Shown here: positions 27,101 through 36,830 of the stretch, piece by piece
How the letters are laid out: every line of letters starts with the position of its first letter
How positions within the stretch are numbered: the first letter of the stretch is position 1
Assembly (NCBI RefSeq): GCF_001577835.2
Contig: NC_029532.1
Location: 62,001-126,000 of the forward strand
Direction of reading: 5' to 3'
Length of the DNA: 64,000 nt
Source of the DNA: Coturnix japonica
Lineage: Eukaryota > Chordata > Aves > Galliformes > Phasianidae
The notes under the pieces: generated by a model
Databases searched by the model: none
What the model was told of the DNA's origin: nothing
What the model saw: only the letters and a program-made list of their open reading frames with translations
Program-made: the position numbers and the translations under genes

Positions 27101-30100
27101 GCTCCTCCCACACGGCCGTGTTCATTTACAAGTGGCCCGCGGACAAGGAGAACGACACTGGAGTGGTCAGCGAGCACAGCATGTGCGACGTGGAGGGTAA
27201 GGGCTGTCCCGGGCGCGGCGGTGGCACGTCCCCAGCTGGCACTGCCGCCTCCCCGTGCTCCGAGCGGGAGCGAGGAGGTGCGAGGAGGGGTCCTGCTCTG
27301 CTCCCTAAACCCTCCCCGCTCCCAGGGAAGATGTGCTTGGAACACACCAGCAGTTTCTCTGGCGGTTCACTGCCCAGCCCAGCGGGGAACGAGCTGTGGG
27401 CAGGGAGCTGCTGCTCAGCCCCATTCCACTGTCGCTGTGTCCGTCCACAACAACCCTCAGCCTTTCTGAGCACTCGGGGTGGGGGTGGGAGCAAAGCCTC
27501 TCCCCAGGCATCCTCCCCCCACCCCCATGGCTGCAGGGTGATGCAGTTTCCCTCTCTGCAGGTCCCGGCATCTCCAGCTACAGTTCCAAACCTCCGGATG
27601 CTGGGAAAAGCTTAGAGCATTGCCTGAGCCAGGCTATGAGAGATGTGCCCAAGGAGAAGCACGCAGGCACTCCACTCTACCTGGGTGCCACAGCTGGCAT
27701 GCGCCTGCTCAGGTGAGAGTTAACCCTGCTGTGCTGCAGGGGTTTGGGGATGTCCCTGCAGGTATGCAACCCTTCCCCACCTGCCTGCAGCTCTTGCTCT
27801 GCTCCTTGCACTACCGTGTCTCCATCTCTCCTGCAGAATTGCAGACCCACAGTCCTCAGATGCTGTCCTCAGTGCAGTGATGGCCACACTCAAGTCATAC
27901 CCCTTTGATTTTCGGGGAGCAAAGATCCTGTCGGGGGAAGAGGAGGGGGTGTTTGGCTGGGTCACAGCAAATTACCTCCTGGAGAACTTCATCAAGGTGA
28001 GCAGGGGCATGCAGCTGGGCCAGCAGGACAGCCAGGCTGCCCTGCAGCTCACCATGTCCTACACCCACCACTGTCTCCCTGCCTAGCGTGGTTGGCTTGG
28101 GGAATGGATCCAATCCAAGAAGAGGACGCTGGGGGCCATGGACTTCGGAGGTGCTTCCACGCAGATCACTTTTGAAACTAGTGATGCCATTGAAGATCCC
28201 AAAAATGAAGTGATGCTGAAGCTGTATGGCCAGCCATATAAGGTGTACACCCACAGCTTCCTCTGCTATGGAAGGGACCAAGTCCTCAAGAGGCTGCTCT
28301 CAAAGATCCTCCAGGTATTGGCACGTGCTCACCTGCCACCACCCCAGCATTCATACAGAGTGGGAGGTACCAGACTCCTTACAAGCACCATGCGTTGGAC
28401 TTTTGACTGCCCCCCTGGGTTCAGCAGGGGGGGCTGGGGAGGGATGATTTGCAGAGACCCAAGGGTTGGCAGCCCTCTTGCTTCCCCTGCAGGCATCTCG
28501 TAGCCCTGTTCACTAGGATGGGACAGCTGCACACATTTCCCAGCCAACTCAACTCAGTGCAACTCAGCTCAAAAGCCACCACTGGGTTTTGCCCCTTAAG
28601 CCTCTCCCACAGTCCCAGGGCTTCCTCCCCTCTCCCTAAGCCTGTGTCAATTATCTCCAGACACTGGTGGCAACTGCTGGCTTCTGTGCTCCTCTGCGTC
28701 CTGCTGCCCAGGCTCATCAGCACCTCCCAACCAGGAACTGGAGGCATCGCAGCACGGGCTGTGGCACAGGGGAGCTGGGATGATGTGTGTTGCTCCTCCG
28801 GCAGGCTGAGAACTACCAAGGAACTGTTGCCAATCCTTGCTGGCCCACGGGCTACCGCAAGAGTCTGTCACTGAGCAGCATCTATGACAGCCCCTGCACA
28901 GAGAAGGAGAAGCCTGGTCTTCCCCTCAACACCACCGTCATCATGTCTGGCACTGGGAATGGGAACCTCTGTGCTGTGCATGTCAGCAAGCTCTTCGACT
29001 TCACCAACTGCTCTTTCTCCCGCTGCTCCTTTGATGATGTTTTCCAGCCTGAGGTTTCAGGAAACTTCATTGTAAGTTCCAGCACAGAGCAGGCTGGTGG
29101 GCTGGCAGTGTGGAGGGCACAGGTGTCACGTGGCAGCAAAGCCAGACCACAGCTCTGCAAGGGTTTGCCACCAGCTTGTCATACAGCTGCTTCCATTCCT
29201 CCATTAGGCCTTCTCTGCCTTCTTCTACACGGTGGACTTCATTCAGACAGTGATGGAGAGACCTGTACACTTGCCCAGTGACCTGAAGGATGCTGCCGAG
29301 GCCATCTGTGCAACCAGCTGGAATGAGGTGGGCTCCCCAGGGAAGAGAGGGCAGCTTTGCATGGCTCACAACTCAGAGAGCATCCCTCAGAGGGGCCTGG
29401 GTGTCCTGGCACCCTCCCATCCCATGCAGCAGGGAGAGGGTTGATGATGGTTCCCACATGGGGCTAAGAGGGGCTCAGGGGGGTATGAGCAGCACCTGGT
29501 GAGCCAGGTGCAATCACCCAGAGCCTCAGGCTACAGAAACATCCTGGACCCTACTGGCTTGATCTCTTCTCTCTGTCCCTCCATGGTCCCATTCAGCTGT
29601 ACCAGAAAGCTCCCAGGCTGGAGAAGAGGCTGCCCGATTACTGTGCTACCAGCGTGTTTGTTTATCTGCTCATCACAAAGGGCTACAACTTCAACAATCG
29701 TTCCTTCCCCAATATTGCCTTCCAGAAAAAGGTAGGTAACAGTGGGGCACACAGCCATCCCATGGTATTCATTCAGCACTGGGACAAAAAGTAAGGGAGA
29801 TGAGCCCACACCAAGAGCTGGAAAATGTGCAAGGGAGGGTCCTTGGGAACAGGAGCAGGATGGGACTCCCAGTTTTGGGGTATATATTTTGGAAACAAAT
29901 GAACTGAGTTAACTGTAGGGTGGTCACTGAGTCAGGAAATTCGAAGTCCACCAGTTTCTCCTTGTTCCTCCAAACAGTGGAGATCTCAAACAACACAGGC
30001 TTGTTGGGAAGTGAGTTCAGGGTGGGACCCCAGCTTTGCAGAGTCCCACCACGTACCTGGGGCATGGGAGGGGCAGGAAGGTCAGGACTGACCCAGGCAC

Positions 30101-30512
30101 ATAAAATCCTCTTCCCATCAAATGAGGCCAATTAAGAATATGGACACTGACCCACCAGGGCACTGTTTGTGCCTGGGCTGACCGGACCCACAGGTGAGCA
30201 GGGACTTGGTGCTGTGAGCTGCCCTCCATTGGGCTGACAGTGGAAGGTCCCCTGGAAGGCCTGCAGAGCTGGGCTGACCGGAACGGTGACCATGCTGTGC
30301 TGTTTCCAAAGGCAGGAGAAACATCCATCGGTTGGGCCCTCGGCTACATGCTGAACCTCACCAACATGATCCCAGCAGAGGAGCCTGCTTCCCACAGAAG
30401 CATGCTGTACAACTACTGGGTCATCCTCATCCTGCTCTTTGTGATCACCACCCTGACAACTCTGCTGACTGCTGTCTACCTGCTCCGGCACAGCAAGTCC
30501 AGCACAATCTAA
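23840..30512 (+). CDS. ENTPD2: ENTPD2, ectonucleoside triphosphate diphosphohydrolase 2 (complete, nine exons, 496 aa)
   Basis: Exons are 23840-23950, 27079-27196, 27562-27712, 27837-27996, 28087-28314, 28805-29071, 29208-29327, 29597-29731 and 30312-30512, giving one continuous frame. Residues about 5-28 form an N-terminal signal-anchor helix and about 461-483 a C-terminal membrane helix, so the catalytic domain is extracellular. Apyrase-conserved regions are all visible: DAGSSHT (43-49), GATAGMR (118-124), [13 protein letters not shown] (161-173), DFGGASTQ (199-206) and the [10 protein letters not shown] region (436-445). Cysteines and N-glycosylation sequons typical of the family are present. 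NTPDase2 hydrolyses extracellular ATP much faster than ADP at the cell surface. Assignment to ENTPD2 rather than ENTPD1, 3 or 8 rests on near-identity of the [12 protein letters not shown]...[10 protein letters not shown] region, the C-terminal STI, a length of 496 (human about 495) and SAPCD2/UAP1L1 as neighbours. The small 3' introns are typical of the locus. Confidence 0.95.
24169..24187 (+). repeat. Poly(T) tract in ENTPD2 intron 1
   Basis: Nineteen consecutive T bases lie about 220 bp after the first splice donor. It is a simple repeat and too far from the acceptor at 27078 to serve as its polypyrimidine tract. Confidence 0.9.
26010..26230. repeat. Degenerate CACATGCA-rich alternating purine-pyrimidine tract
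   Basis: About 220 bp in ENTPD2 intron 1 is dominated by ACAC, ACAT and GCATGC units with many interruptions, an old microsatellite. Alternating purine-pyrimidine stretches of this kind can adopt Z-DNA. Frames through it encode histidine/cysteine/threonine-rich nonsense. Confidence 0.75.
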
Positions 30513-31430
30513 CCATGGGACAGGACAGGCCTTCTCTGCAGCACTCAGCACCGTCCTTCCTGCTGGAGTCTTCATGGCCTGAGTACTTGGGATGCAGCAA
30601 GTGCTCAGAGACACCCTCCCCGACACCTGATGCTGTCTGCCCCAGAAGGAAAGCTGCCCCTTTTTGCCCTCCCCTTGCTTTCAAGCTGCAGAAAGAGGGG
30701 GATAAAAGAGGAAGAGAATGTCTTAAGGGATTCCAAGTGCTACTCAGGGACAGATGCTGGAGCAGGCTTGAGGTCTGGACATTTGAACCTGGGGTATTTG
30801 TCTGCCTCTTGACCTTGGCTGGTCCGGGCCAGTAAGCCCAGACAACTGTATTCTCATATACATGGGGGAGGTGGGAAACATTACTCTAGTCCTTATAGAT
30901 GATTCACTACCTGTCCCTGGAGAACCAGCCCAGCCATTCAGGGGAGCTCTGAGCATCACCCTGAACTTAACTGTCTTTCTGATTGATGCACAAACCCCAC
31001 TGAACTCCCTGGGGCCAAATCCTCACCTGGACTTCCACCTGTCTCAGCTCAGGGCCACCGGGACGGGGCTTAGCAACAAGCAGAGCAGGCGGCTTCCCAT
31101 GACCCCCAGCAATCAGACGCAGTGCCTTCCTCATTCCTGCGGTTCCTACACCAGTCAGCTCTGCCACAAGTGCTGCCTTGTGTTCCCAGGTGTGTGACTG
31201 CTTCAGCAGGGGCTTGGACTTGCTGCAGGAGCAGTGCTTTGTGTTGCTTGAAGGTTCGAGCCCTGTGTCACCCCAAGGCAGACAGCTGGGAGGATGTGCC
31301 TTTATTTCTGAATGAGTGAAGAAAAAAAACAGGGACATGGGAATGTGCAGGAAGGCTTGTGGGCTTTGTTTCCTTTTGTTTTGTTGGTTCTTTTTTTATA
31401 ATCAGAAATAAATCTTTGTAACCACTCCTG
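30513..31430 (+). other. ENTPD2 3' UTR with poly(A) signal
   Basis: The region after the TAA stop has no coding features. AATAAA at 31407-31412 is the first canonical hexamer and is followed by a GT-rich segment (CTTTGTTGGTGTC), a reasonable cleavage context. Confidence 0.7.
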
Positions 31431-32470
31431 CAGCTTTGTTGGTGTCACGGCAATGGGCTGACAAAGCCTGGCTGTGCTGCAGTAACGGGGGCACCAGTGG
31501 GCTTCTCTGGGACACAACTGCATGCCCAGCTTTACCCGAAGGACTCACTCCCTTTAAGCCTGCCTGGTGCTCAGACACAGCCATGGCTTTGTATGCACTC
31601 CCAGCCTGCAGAATCCCCAAAGAGAGGCCAGGCTGGACTTAAAGCCTGGGATCAGGCCCACCTGGAAATGGAAGTTTCAGCCAGCCTAGCTGAGAAGTTC
31701 AGGCTTTCCAAACACGGTCATCCCAAAGGTGCACGCTGGCAGCTCTGCTCTGTGCAGTCCCTGCACTCCGGGACACACAGGAAGGGCTCTGGTGGCCATG
31801 CAGGGCAGACACATAGTCTGCAGCACTCCAGTTTGTCAGGGCAGGCTGCTCTGAGCTGCCAGGCTTCCAGAACCACCCGGACAAATGCACGGAGTCCATC
31901 CCAGCTCCTCAGCCCCATCTGCTCACAGACTGCTGCCCAACCAAGTGCCTCAGGAGGGAAGCAGCTTCTCACTGCCCTCCTTGTTCTCACAGCACCATTT
32001 CTGCTCCACGGGTTTCCACACCGACTGACATCCTGCCCTGTTCTCATCGCGTTCCTGCAGCACCGTGCTCTGCTTAGTGCGTCCGTTTCTCATTTCATGT
32101 TCTGACATCTTCCCATCTCCGCATAGGAGCAAAGAGGATTCTGGCTCAGACGACGTTCCAACGCTTCCTCCCTCCTTTCCCTTTCCCAGCACAGCAGCTC
32201 CCTCCCGCGGCTCCGCTCGGGTTCTGTGCTCGGCTCTCAGGCGGAAGGAAGCGCTTCTGCTCCCCCCGAGAAGCCGAACTGCTGCCGCCCCGCTGTAAGG
32301 AGGAGCTTTGCTGCAGCTCCCAGGCTGGGCTCCTGTGGACTCAGAGACCCGATTTTTCTGCTTCTACATACAGCAGAGGGGACGCGTCCAGGTGATGTTT
32401 GTGACCTGCACTCCAGCTCCTTCCATTCCACTGCCAGACATTACTTCCACCACAGTGTGTGTTCAGCTCA
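31431..32470. other. Region between convergent ENTPD2 and TMEM141 3' ends
   Basis: About 1 kb lies between two convergent poly(A) signals. No gene is supported. A compact CpG-rich patch at about 32200-32300 is unexpected in a 3'-3' interval and ends with a donor-like GTAAGG at 32295. Confidence 0.5.
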
Positions 32471-32475
32471 GAACT

Positions 32476-32481
32476 TTTATT
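32476..32481 (-). promoter_or_regulatory. TMEM141 poly(A) signal
   Basis: TTTATT on the plus strand is AATAAA on the minus strand. It lies 145 bp beyond the TMEM141 stop codon at 32626-32628. Confidence 0.7.
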
Positions 32482-32625
32482 GGGTGCCCACACACAATTG
32501 CTGGGGATTCCTCTGAGCTCCCAGCACCACTGCAGAAGTCTTCCATGCTGCAGGGGCACACCAGGCAGACAGAAGGGCTGAGGGCAGGAGCAGCAGGATG
32601 TGGGCACAGCAAGCTGTGCTCCTGG

Positions 32626-34036
32626 CTACTCCACGACGTCCCCATATTTGTTCCTCCTCACAGGGGGTGACTCTCTCTCTGCATCCTCTTGGCCAAGCAG
32701 ATTGTCTGCAACAGACAAGAGCAAGCTCCTTGGACCCCAGATAATCCCAGCATATTTGGCAGGGGCAAGCAGAGAAGCACAGAGCCCTGTTGAAGTGCTT
32801 AAGACCTCTTCAGCTTTACTGAGCCTCTGTAGCACAATAATAACGGGGATAGCAAGAGGCAGACACAGGAACCCCCAGCGTGTCCACTCCATTGTGTTCT
32901 TTCCCAATGAGTGGTGGCTCTTGAGCACAGTTTGCCCTGGCCCTATTCCTCCTACAGCAAACAAAAAGCCCCAGCTCTTGTGAATGTACAGAACAGTCAG
33001 ACCAGCAGGCAGCAGCTGTGCTGGGAGCTGCTGAGCAGGACGTGGGCACAGAGTGCTGCAGGGCACTGGGGTGAGGGCGGGCAGGGTGCTCAGGCAGCCC
33101 TGAGCTGCTGCCACCCCAGGGAACTGCTGCAGTCCCGTGAGAGGGGGGTCCTCAACTGGAGGGTGCCACCATGGGACATGAGGGATTGTGACGAGGATGC
33201 AGACAGCAACCAGTTTAGTTATGAGAAGGAACAGCAAAGAGCCACAGCAGGGAAGAACTAAGTCAGTCCCAGGGAGAGCTGCGGGAGAGACACAAAACCC
33301 ACCTGCGGGCTGAGGCACTCTGTCAGCCGTGCTGTGCTCCTGCGGGGACGTGCCCGTCTCCAAATAAATCCAGAAGTCCGAGCACTTCTGTGTCTCTGCT
33401 CTGGTCACCGTGTAGCTGGCCAAGGACCCCGCCGCTGGACAGACCAGCGTGCGAGTGTCCTTCCTCTATCGCGGGCTGTGCAGCCCCTGCGAGCAGCGCC
33501 CGATCCCTCCGGGCACTGGGGAGCGGGAGGGCGATCGGCCAACAACCACCAACGCGTCTCTGCTCCCTCCGGCCCGGGCTGTGCTCCCCGCGGGGCCGGA
33601 GCCGTCACTGGGAAGTGGGGGGGGGTCGGCGCGGGGACTCACCCACAGACAGCAGCAGGTTCCACTGCAGCGCGTACGGCAGCCTCCTGTTCACCAGCTT
33701 CTGCACGGCAAACGCAGCGCCGCTGCCTGTCCCAACAGAAGCCGGGCGTCCTGACCACGCCGCCGCCAGGGCCATGGGGGGTGTGGGGGGGATGGTGGCA
33801 GTTAGCACCGGGGGCAGCCCCTCCCGCCGCGTTCCTCCGCCCCGTACCTGCCACGAAGGTGCCGATGCCCTTCATGAAGGCGTGGGCCTGGCAAGCCGCG
33901 TACTGCTGCAGCGCCTGCGGAGACACCGTCAGCTCGGTGATACCGGCCCGGCCCGGCCCGCTCCCCCCGCTCCCATCCGCACCGGGTGTTTGGCGGCCAC
34001 GCTGTCCTCCACCCGCCGCAGCCCGAGGTTCACCAT
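32626..34036 (-). CDS. TMEM141: TMEM141, transmembrane protein 141 (complete, five coding exons, 138 aa)
   Basis: Exons in transcript order are 33983-34036, 33848-33914, 33643-33726, 33303-33434 and 32626-32705, with GT-AG borders and a continuous frame of 139 codons. The N terminus MVNLGLRRVEDSVAAKHP, then YAACQAHAFMKG and LPYALQWNLLLSV, closely match vertebrate TMEM141. Two hydrophobic segments, roughly residues 30-49 and 58-78, suggest a small two-pass membrane protein; its function is not established. The predicted protein is about 30 residues longer than the human one (about 108 aa as I recall it), because exon 4 is spliced to a short last exon ending NKYGDVVE. The 597-nt intron between those exons is in frame and has no stop. 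Intron 1 is only 68 nt. The start codon lies 54 bp from that of PAXX on the other strand. Confidence 0.9.
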
Positions 34037-34090
34037 CACGGGGCCGCCCGTTCCCGCAGCGCCGCCCGCACCGCCCCTTCCGGCGCTGCC
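34037..34090. promoter_or_regulatory. Shared bidirectional promoter core of TMEM141 and PAXX
   Basis: Only 54 bp separate the two start codons. The interval is almost all G and C and holds an ETS/GABP-type CTTCCGG at 34077-34083, a factor class enriched in bidirectional promoters. There is no TATA box. Transcription starts must lie within or beyond this interval, so 5' UTRs are very short or each overlaps the opposite gene. Confidence 0.7.
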
Positions 34091-35595
34091 ATGGCGGAGC
34101 CGTCGGGGCCGCTCGGGGTGCTGCGGGACGGCGCGGACCGATACATCTGTTACTGCCGTCCCGCGCCCGACCCCGGTTCTGCCGCCACCGTCTAGTGAGT
34201 GCCGGGCGGGGCGGGGCGGGGCGGGGCGGGGGGCGACGGGGCCCGGCCTGAACCTCTGCCCCGCAGCGTGACCGACGCGCTGGAGGTTTGGGCCGGGCGG
34301 CTCGGCGGGGATCCGGCGGAGGACGGCGTCGCGGAGCTCAGGTGGGCGCCCGGCGGGGGAGGGAGCGGGACCCGGAACCTCCGTTAGTCCGTCCGTCCCC
34401 CGCCGGGCTGCGGGTCCCGGCTCACCGCGCTCCGTCCCGGCAGGGCAGCGCTGTGCCGCGGGGCCGCCTCGCTGGGGCTGCGGGACGGTGCGGCCGCGCT
34501 GCGGCTGCGGGAGGGGAACGAGGCGCTGCTGCTTCCCCGGCTGCCCGCTGCCGAGGCGCGGGCGCAGCTCCGGGCGCTGCTGTTCGCCATGGCCGCCCGC
34601 GTCCTGGACCTGGAGGAGCGTCTGGAAGGTGCGGCCGCGGGACCGGGGGGAGAGGGGCGGGGGGGTCGCGAACGTCGGAGGGACCCGGCGGGAGGGGGGG
34701 GGTCTTTACTGCATCCGTCCTCTCCCGCTGCGGTTGCCGTGTGCCTCCGGGTGGGGCCGTCCGGGAGCGCCTCGCGCAGGATCCCCCGCGTGGAAGCCGC
34801 TCTCCGCGTGCGGCAGCACAGCCGTGTTCTCACGGCGTCTCCGTGTGCAGAGAACTGGGAACTGTTGGGCACAGAACTGCTGGGCAGGTGCTGGTGTGAG
34901 CTGTGACCCTTGCTCCTGTCACACAGTGCTGGGCGCGCTGAGCTACAGCCCTGAGAAGAGAATCCCCCAAAGCCAGAAGCCCGTCCTGCCAGGTGAGTGG
35001 TTCTGGGGGCTGCACTGCACGCTCAGTCGCTTCCTTACCCCAGGAGCCCCCCGTGGTGCTGAACCCCCTTCACCACGGCTGCTGCCCCAGCTGCTGTCAG
35101 TGCCCTCTGGTGCAAGGAGGGCCTGGCTCAGTGCTCCTGAGGCGTGCGGTGTGTCACGGGCAGGCAGTGTGCCCGTCTGCAGGGGAGGGCTGCTGTTGAT
35201 GCTCCCCCAGACTGAAGGCCCTGGCAGCTCCCCTGGGCCTTCCTGCCTCACTATGGCCGCCCGAGGTGCTCCTAGGGCTCAGAAGGGCCTGCAGGGCTGC
35301 CAGAGCCCCCCGCTGACCTCTTGCTTTCCCTGTCCCTCCCCTCACACCTGAGGCAGATCCCAGCCCCAGAAAGAACAGGGCTGCTGGCTCCGCTTTGCCA
35401 GCAAAGAGGAAGATCCCGGGAGAGTCCCTCATTAACCCTGGCTTCAAAAGGTATGTGCTGCTCCACAGCCCAGTGCTGGGCCTGAGATCTGCTGGGCCAT
35501 GCTTTGCAGGGTGCACAGCTCGGTCTGGCATGTGACTCCTTGTATCCTCTTCTAGCAAGTCTACTCCATCTGGAGTGGACTTTGAAGACTCGTGA
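34091..35595 (+). CDS. PAXX: PAXX, XRCC4/XLF paralogue in non-homologous end joining (complete, six exons, 187 aa)
   Basis: Exons are 34091-34194, 34267-34341, 34444-34628, 34927-34992, 35357-35450 and 35556-35595, 188 codons with the stop. The N-terminal head reads RYICYC...YVTDALEVWAG, followed by an arginine/leucine-rich region and a helical segment around MAARVLDLEERLE, the head-plus-coiled-coil plan of XRCC4-family proteins. The tail GESLINPGFKSKSTPSGVDF retains the Ku-binding pattern: human V199 and F201 correspond here to V182 and F184. PAXX works in the nucleus, binding Ku at double-strand breaks and stabilising end-joining assembly. Intron 1 is only 72 nt and contains GGGGC repeats. 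The predicted length is slightly shorter than human (204 aa). Confidence 0.94.
34204..34240 (+). repeat. GGGGC pentamer run in PAXX intron 1
   Basis: Six consecutive G-runs are separated by single C bases inside a 72-nt intron, starting 9 nt after the splice donor. The pattern can form a G-quadruplex in DNA or RNA. Confidence 0.85.
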
Positions 35596-35927
35596 CTTGT
35601 GTTGTTCCACCTTTTCAACAGTAGCCGTGAGGTCTGCCTGCACCGTGCTGCTCTGCAGGTGTGATGCATGCAGGGCTGGGAGCTGTGTGGGGCAGGCAGG
35701 ACCTGCAGGCAGCGCCAGGCAGACTCGATGGGCAGCAGCTCCTTGGCTGTGCTGGGCACAGCTCTGGGGCAGGTGAGCCAGCGGTGACAAGGTGGTGGCT
35801 TTTTGTCTTGCAGCTTTTCCCTGCTGACAGGTGCCACTCCTGTACCCCACTTGCTATGAGTTGCTGGGGTTTTTTAAAGAGCGTTGAGAGATAATTTATA
35901 AAGGTTGTCTGTGCTTGTCTTATTGCC

Positions 35928-35933
35928 AGTAAA
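35928..35933 (+). promoter_or_regulatory. Probable PAXX poly(A) signal (AGTAAA variant)
   Basis: AGTAAA, the commonest class of variant after AATAAA and ATTAAA, lies 333 bp after the PAXX stop. No canonical AATAAA occurs between the stop and the convergent CLIC3 end. A TATAAA at about 35897 is an alternative. Confidence 0.45.
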
Positions 35934-36164
35934 GATGGTACCCAGCCAGCATGATGGTGTGTGCATCGTTTCATTCTACACTTCCATTGCTCTGCAGCCA
36001 GTTTCAGCTCAATCTGGGAGCTCAAGGGCTCCAAGGAATGTACTGTCCCACCAGTTTTGTACCCGTGGATGGGTGGGTGACTGGTGAGAGCCTCTCCAAG
36101 TCATATGCAGGGGGCAGCTACAGTGGCTGGTCACTCCAGACACTCTTGTCTTGCTTGCAAAGCC

Positions 36165-36170
36165 TTTATT
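36165..36170 (-). promoter_or_regulatory. CLIC3 poly(A) signal
   Basis: TTTATT on the plus strand gives AATAAA on the minus strand, about 660 bp beyond the CLIC3 stop. PAXX and CLIC3 are convergent, with signals only about 230 bp apart. Confidence 0.65.
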
Positions 36171-36830
36171 GATTTCCAAATGCTCTGATACATACATGGC
36201 TTGGATTTTTCCCACTTCATCCCCATCCCTGTCCCAAATCTGCTCTAGAGAGCTTCCTAGCAGCAAGTCCTGGTGGGACGTTGCCCTCTGCTCCCCTGGG
36301 TGGGGCAGTGGTGACAGGGCAGGGTGCTGCAGTGTCCCCCCCAGCTCCATTCCCAGGGCTTTACTGTGACTGTGCCAGTTCCCCTCGCCCTGTGATGCTG
36401 TTTATGGACACCCTGCAGTGCCTGCTGTCCTGGCCACAGACACACTTAGGGCAGCTTGTGTGGTGGGAGGCTGCAGGGATTCCCACTGCAGTGTGCTGCC
36501 CTCCAAGCAGCTTTTCTTCCCTAGCCCCTGCTGTTCCCCTCAGCATTGCCCAGTTCTGTTACAAGCAGTGCCCATGCCTGTACCCATCCTTAATGCTTGA
36601 GGGACTGCAGAGCGGGTCAGGGGTATCCCGGCCAGGCAGGGAGGGTGACATGAGAAGCAAGAAAGTGTTGGCAGGCTTGACGCAAGGTACCTTGGGTGCC
36701 AGCTGGGAAAATCTGGGTGCTGATGCTCTGCCCTCCCAAGCACGTGTGGGCAGGATGGCGATGGGAGCAGCAGGACCAGGTGGTGCTGAGCTGCTGCCTG
36801 GCCCTGTGCCCACCTGGGCATCTGCCCGGC

